DNA of 60,000 bases from assembly GCA_012295275.1 (NCBI GenBank), contig CM022679.1:20216342-20276341 (forward strand). Reading direction: 5' to 3'. Made by a program: the position numbers and the translations under genes. Positions 21,772 to 60,000 of this stretch are shown piece after piece. Under the pieces are notes generated by a model that had not been told where the DNA came from, made no database searches, and saw only the letters and a program-made list of their open reading frames with translations. Position 1 is the stretch's first letter. Each line of letters starts with the position of its first letter. This DNA is from Chrysomallon squamiferum. Lineage: Eukaryota; Mollusca; Gastropoda; Neomphalida; Peltospiridae.

Positions 21772-22790
21772 TACATACATAAATACATACCTACGTACAT
21801 ATGCATATAAACATATATACATTACATACTTGCATAAATACACACACATACGTATATACATACATGTTTTAAATGATCATTCTTTAGTCTGTTAGGAAGA
21901 CAAGGTTTAAAAACATTTTTCTTTATATACGTATAAAAGAAAAATTTACAAAGTCATTTTTGCTGTTGCTGAATAAATCATGAAAATTTATTTCGAGCCA
22001 AAAATTTGTCGAGTCGCCTACAAAAACAAACCTATAACTAGTCTATTAAAAACCCTGAAACTGAACTTAGATGCACACATTTTAATTTTTTATTTTTCTA
22101 ATTGTTGTTGTTGTTATTTTAACACAACAATTTGATATCTTAATACCACGTGTTTGTTTTTTTTTTTGTTTTTTTAGCGAAATCTTAAATCACGACTATT
22201 ATTAAAATACAACACTTAGTTTCTTTTATATAATATATTAAAATATGTATTAAGAAAAAAAAAAAAAAAAAAAAAAGAAAAGAAAGACAAAATAAGCCTA
22301 ATAATAAAATAAATAAATTCAGTTCCAGTAAAATAATTATTTTGTATGGTCTTTTTTATTGTTGTTCAGTTTTTTTTTTTTGAAACATATTATTTACATA
22401 CTGCCATTAATAATTACTGGTATTTTTTTTTCTAATACTATTGTTTGCTTAATACTATTTACATGTCTACCTTTAACTATGCCAGTATTTTGACGAACTT
22501 GATACCACTGTTAATCGTGGTGGACTCAGTTTCAAGTGTGCTATTTTAATACCAGTCGTGATTAAAGATTCGTTATCAAAAACACCTGCTTAAGACTGTA
22601 GCTTGATAAATCGGATTATCGTAATGGTATAATTTTTTATTTATTTTTTTATTATTTATTTATTTATTATTATTATATATATATATTTTTTTTTAGACCA
22701 GTATGTACGTTTTACTTGCACAGAACATGTCTGGATGTTTATCGATTATAAAATATGAAAGTGTATGACTGTTTAAGTAGTACAGCTTTC

Positions 22791-22835
<45 letters not shown>

Positions 22836-23208
22836 GAAAGAAAGAAAGAAAAAAGCAAGGAAAAAGTAAAAAAAGAAGTACTATCGATCGTCTAATTCAG
22901 TCCAAAAGCTCTGAATGATTCCAATATGAATTGAGTTAGCAGTAATCGTACACACTGACTTCATAGCGTAATGTAAACAGCCACACCCAAGCATAAGCAA
23001 ACACTAGTCCATACGGCCATTTTATTATCAACAAGGATATTTTGACCTCGCGTGACATAATTCTCAACGACGTGTCGTGCCCATAGCGTTGTTAGCTCGA
23101 ATACAGATGTAAAAGTATGAGCAGCCTCGGCTCTGTCAAACCTCTTGTTTCACCCCACTGAGTACGTCTGCTCTCGTATTCTTTCTGCGAGGCGAACGCA
23201 CGCATCTT

Positions 23209-23460
23209 ATTGGCTGGTCTGAAAGCGGGTTTTCCAACAGTCGCGGTTAAAAAGTTGAAGAAGCAGACGATACTGTTACGCATGTAATAAGGACCGAGTT
23301 GCGTACATCCCACGCTCGTGTGTTAATGACAGCGGAATGTAAACCACAAACCTATCAATGAAGATTTATTGGGGACCAATTTGGTGGGGTCCTGGCTAAG
23401 AGGACGCCCTTTTGGTACCTGGTATTATGGCCTGTGATGAGAAGACAGGAGTTTATAAAA
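23209..23460 (+). promoter_or_regulatory. Candidate promoter of the mosaic gene, exon 1
   Basis: ATTGG (inverted CCAAT box) near 23211 and TATAAAA at 23454-23460, about 215 bp before the chosen ATG at 23672. A second TATAAAA is at about 23562. The block is visibly more GC-rich than its flanks. Prediction from motifs only. Confidence 0.35.
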
Positions 23461-23671
23461 TACAAGTATTACGTTGCTCTCATCGAAGCAGGCAAATGAC
23501 ACGGTGCTCGAAACAAAATATATAACGTTCAAGTTGAAGTGGAGATGTTAACAAGTATGGATATAAAACGGGTGGTTTTATATGGATACACTGGACACCC
23601 AGACAGTAGATCGTGAATCAGTAGGGTCGCCGTTTGTGCGGATCCATCCATTTTATTTCTCTTTTGTTGGA

Positions 23672-59926
<36,255 letters not shown>

Positions 59927-60000
59927 GTACAGATACAGTCATTCGTTTTAGATGATATATTTTGATCTATTAGAAAAATTTAAAAAACAGAAAAAACAAA

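Larger units (their letters stand above)
17752..23671. other. Intergenic AT-rich region with simple repeats
   Basis: No convincing gene. Holds CA/TG tracts (19517-19640, 21300-21432), an AT/TATG array (21728-21772), A- and T-runs, (AAT)n at 22796-22834, and one member of a dispersed repeat at 21050-21200. From about 22.9 kb the sequence is less AT-rich and probably contains the promoter of the mosaic gene. Confidence 0.6.

Overview
The window is eukaryotic and most likely from a mollusc, probably a gastropod. It is AT-rich, with spliced multidomain genes, GT-AG introns and very abundant (AAT)n, (GA/CT)n, (CA/GT)n and (AT)n arrays. It carries a GRL101-type receptor, a family first described in the snail Lymnaea. 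I see no prokaryotic gene, CRISPR array or intact transposon ORF.

Layout. (1) 1-8125, + strand: the 3' thirteen exons of a GRL101-like G-protein-coupled receptor. It encodes the end of a C-type lectin domain, LDLa repeats, LRRs, a 7TM domain and a cytoplasmic tail; all splice phases agree, giving 1033 residues in the window. (2) 8738-11095, - strand: an intronless Toll-like receptor with two lesions. One is a frameshift in the LRRs; the other is a frame-changing loss of the LRR C-cap and transmembrane segment, so it is probably a pseudogene. A perfect kappaB-type site and a tandem duplication lie upstream of its start. (3) 14985-16094, - strand: a two-exon linker histone H1, 251 residues. (4) 16.1-23.6 kb: mostly empty simple-sequence DNA with one orphan exon candidate at 17541-17751. 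(5) 23672-59926 and beyond, + strand: 23 exons of a large secreted or membrane mosaic protein. Its order is signal peptide, CTLD, LDLa, CUB x3, CCP/sushi x4, calcium-binding EGF x2, CCP x4, then an unassigned region; 1222 residues are visible and the gene continues past the window. Intron 1 is about 14.6 kb and intron 2 about 6.7 kb.

Common theme. Three of the four genes are extracellular-recognition molecules: a lectin-type GPCR, a TLR and a lectin/CUB/CCP mosaic. The two + strand genes both have CTLD and LDLa modules in phase 1-1 exons, so a shared modular origin is possible. An immune or recognition role is inferred from domain content only.

Most unusual signals. CpG frequency drops sharply inside intron 1 of the mosaic gene near 37 kb, next to a promoter-like motif cluster at 36.33-36.40 kb; this suggests a gene-body methylation domain with a downstream start. 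Minisatellites also begin directly at splice donors in both large genes, at 2600 and at 51561 where GGTGAGT is copied about ten times. Lastly, exon 45108-45189 is bracketed by complementary (CA)n and (GT)n arrays and has a weak donor.
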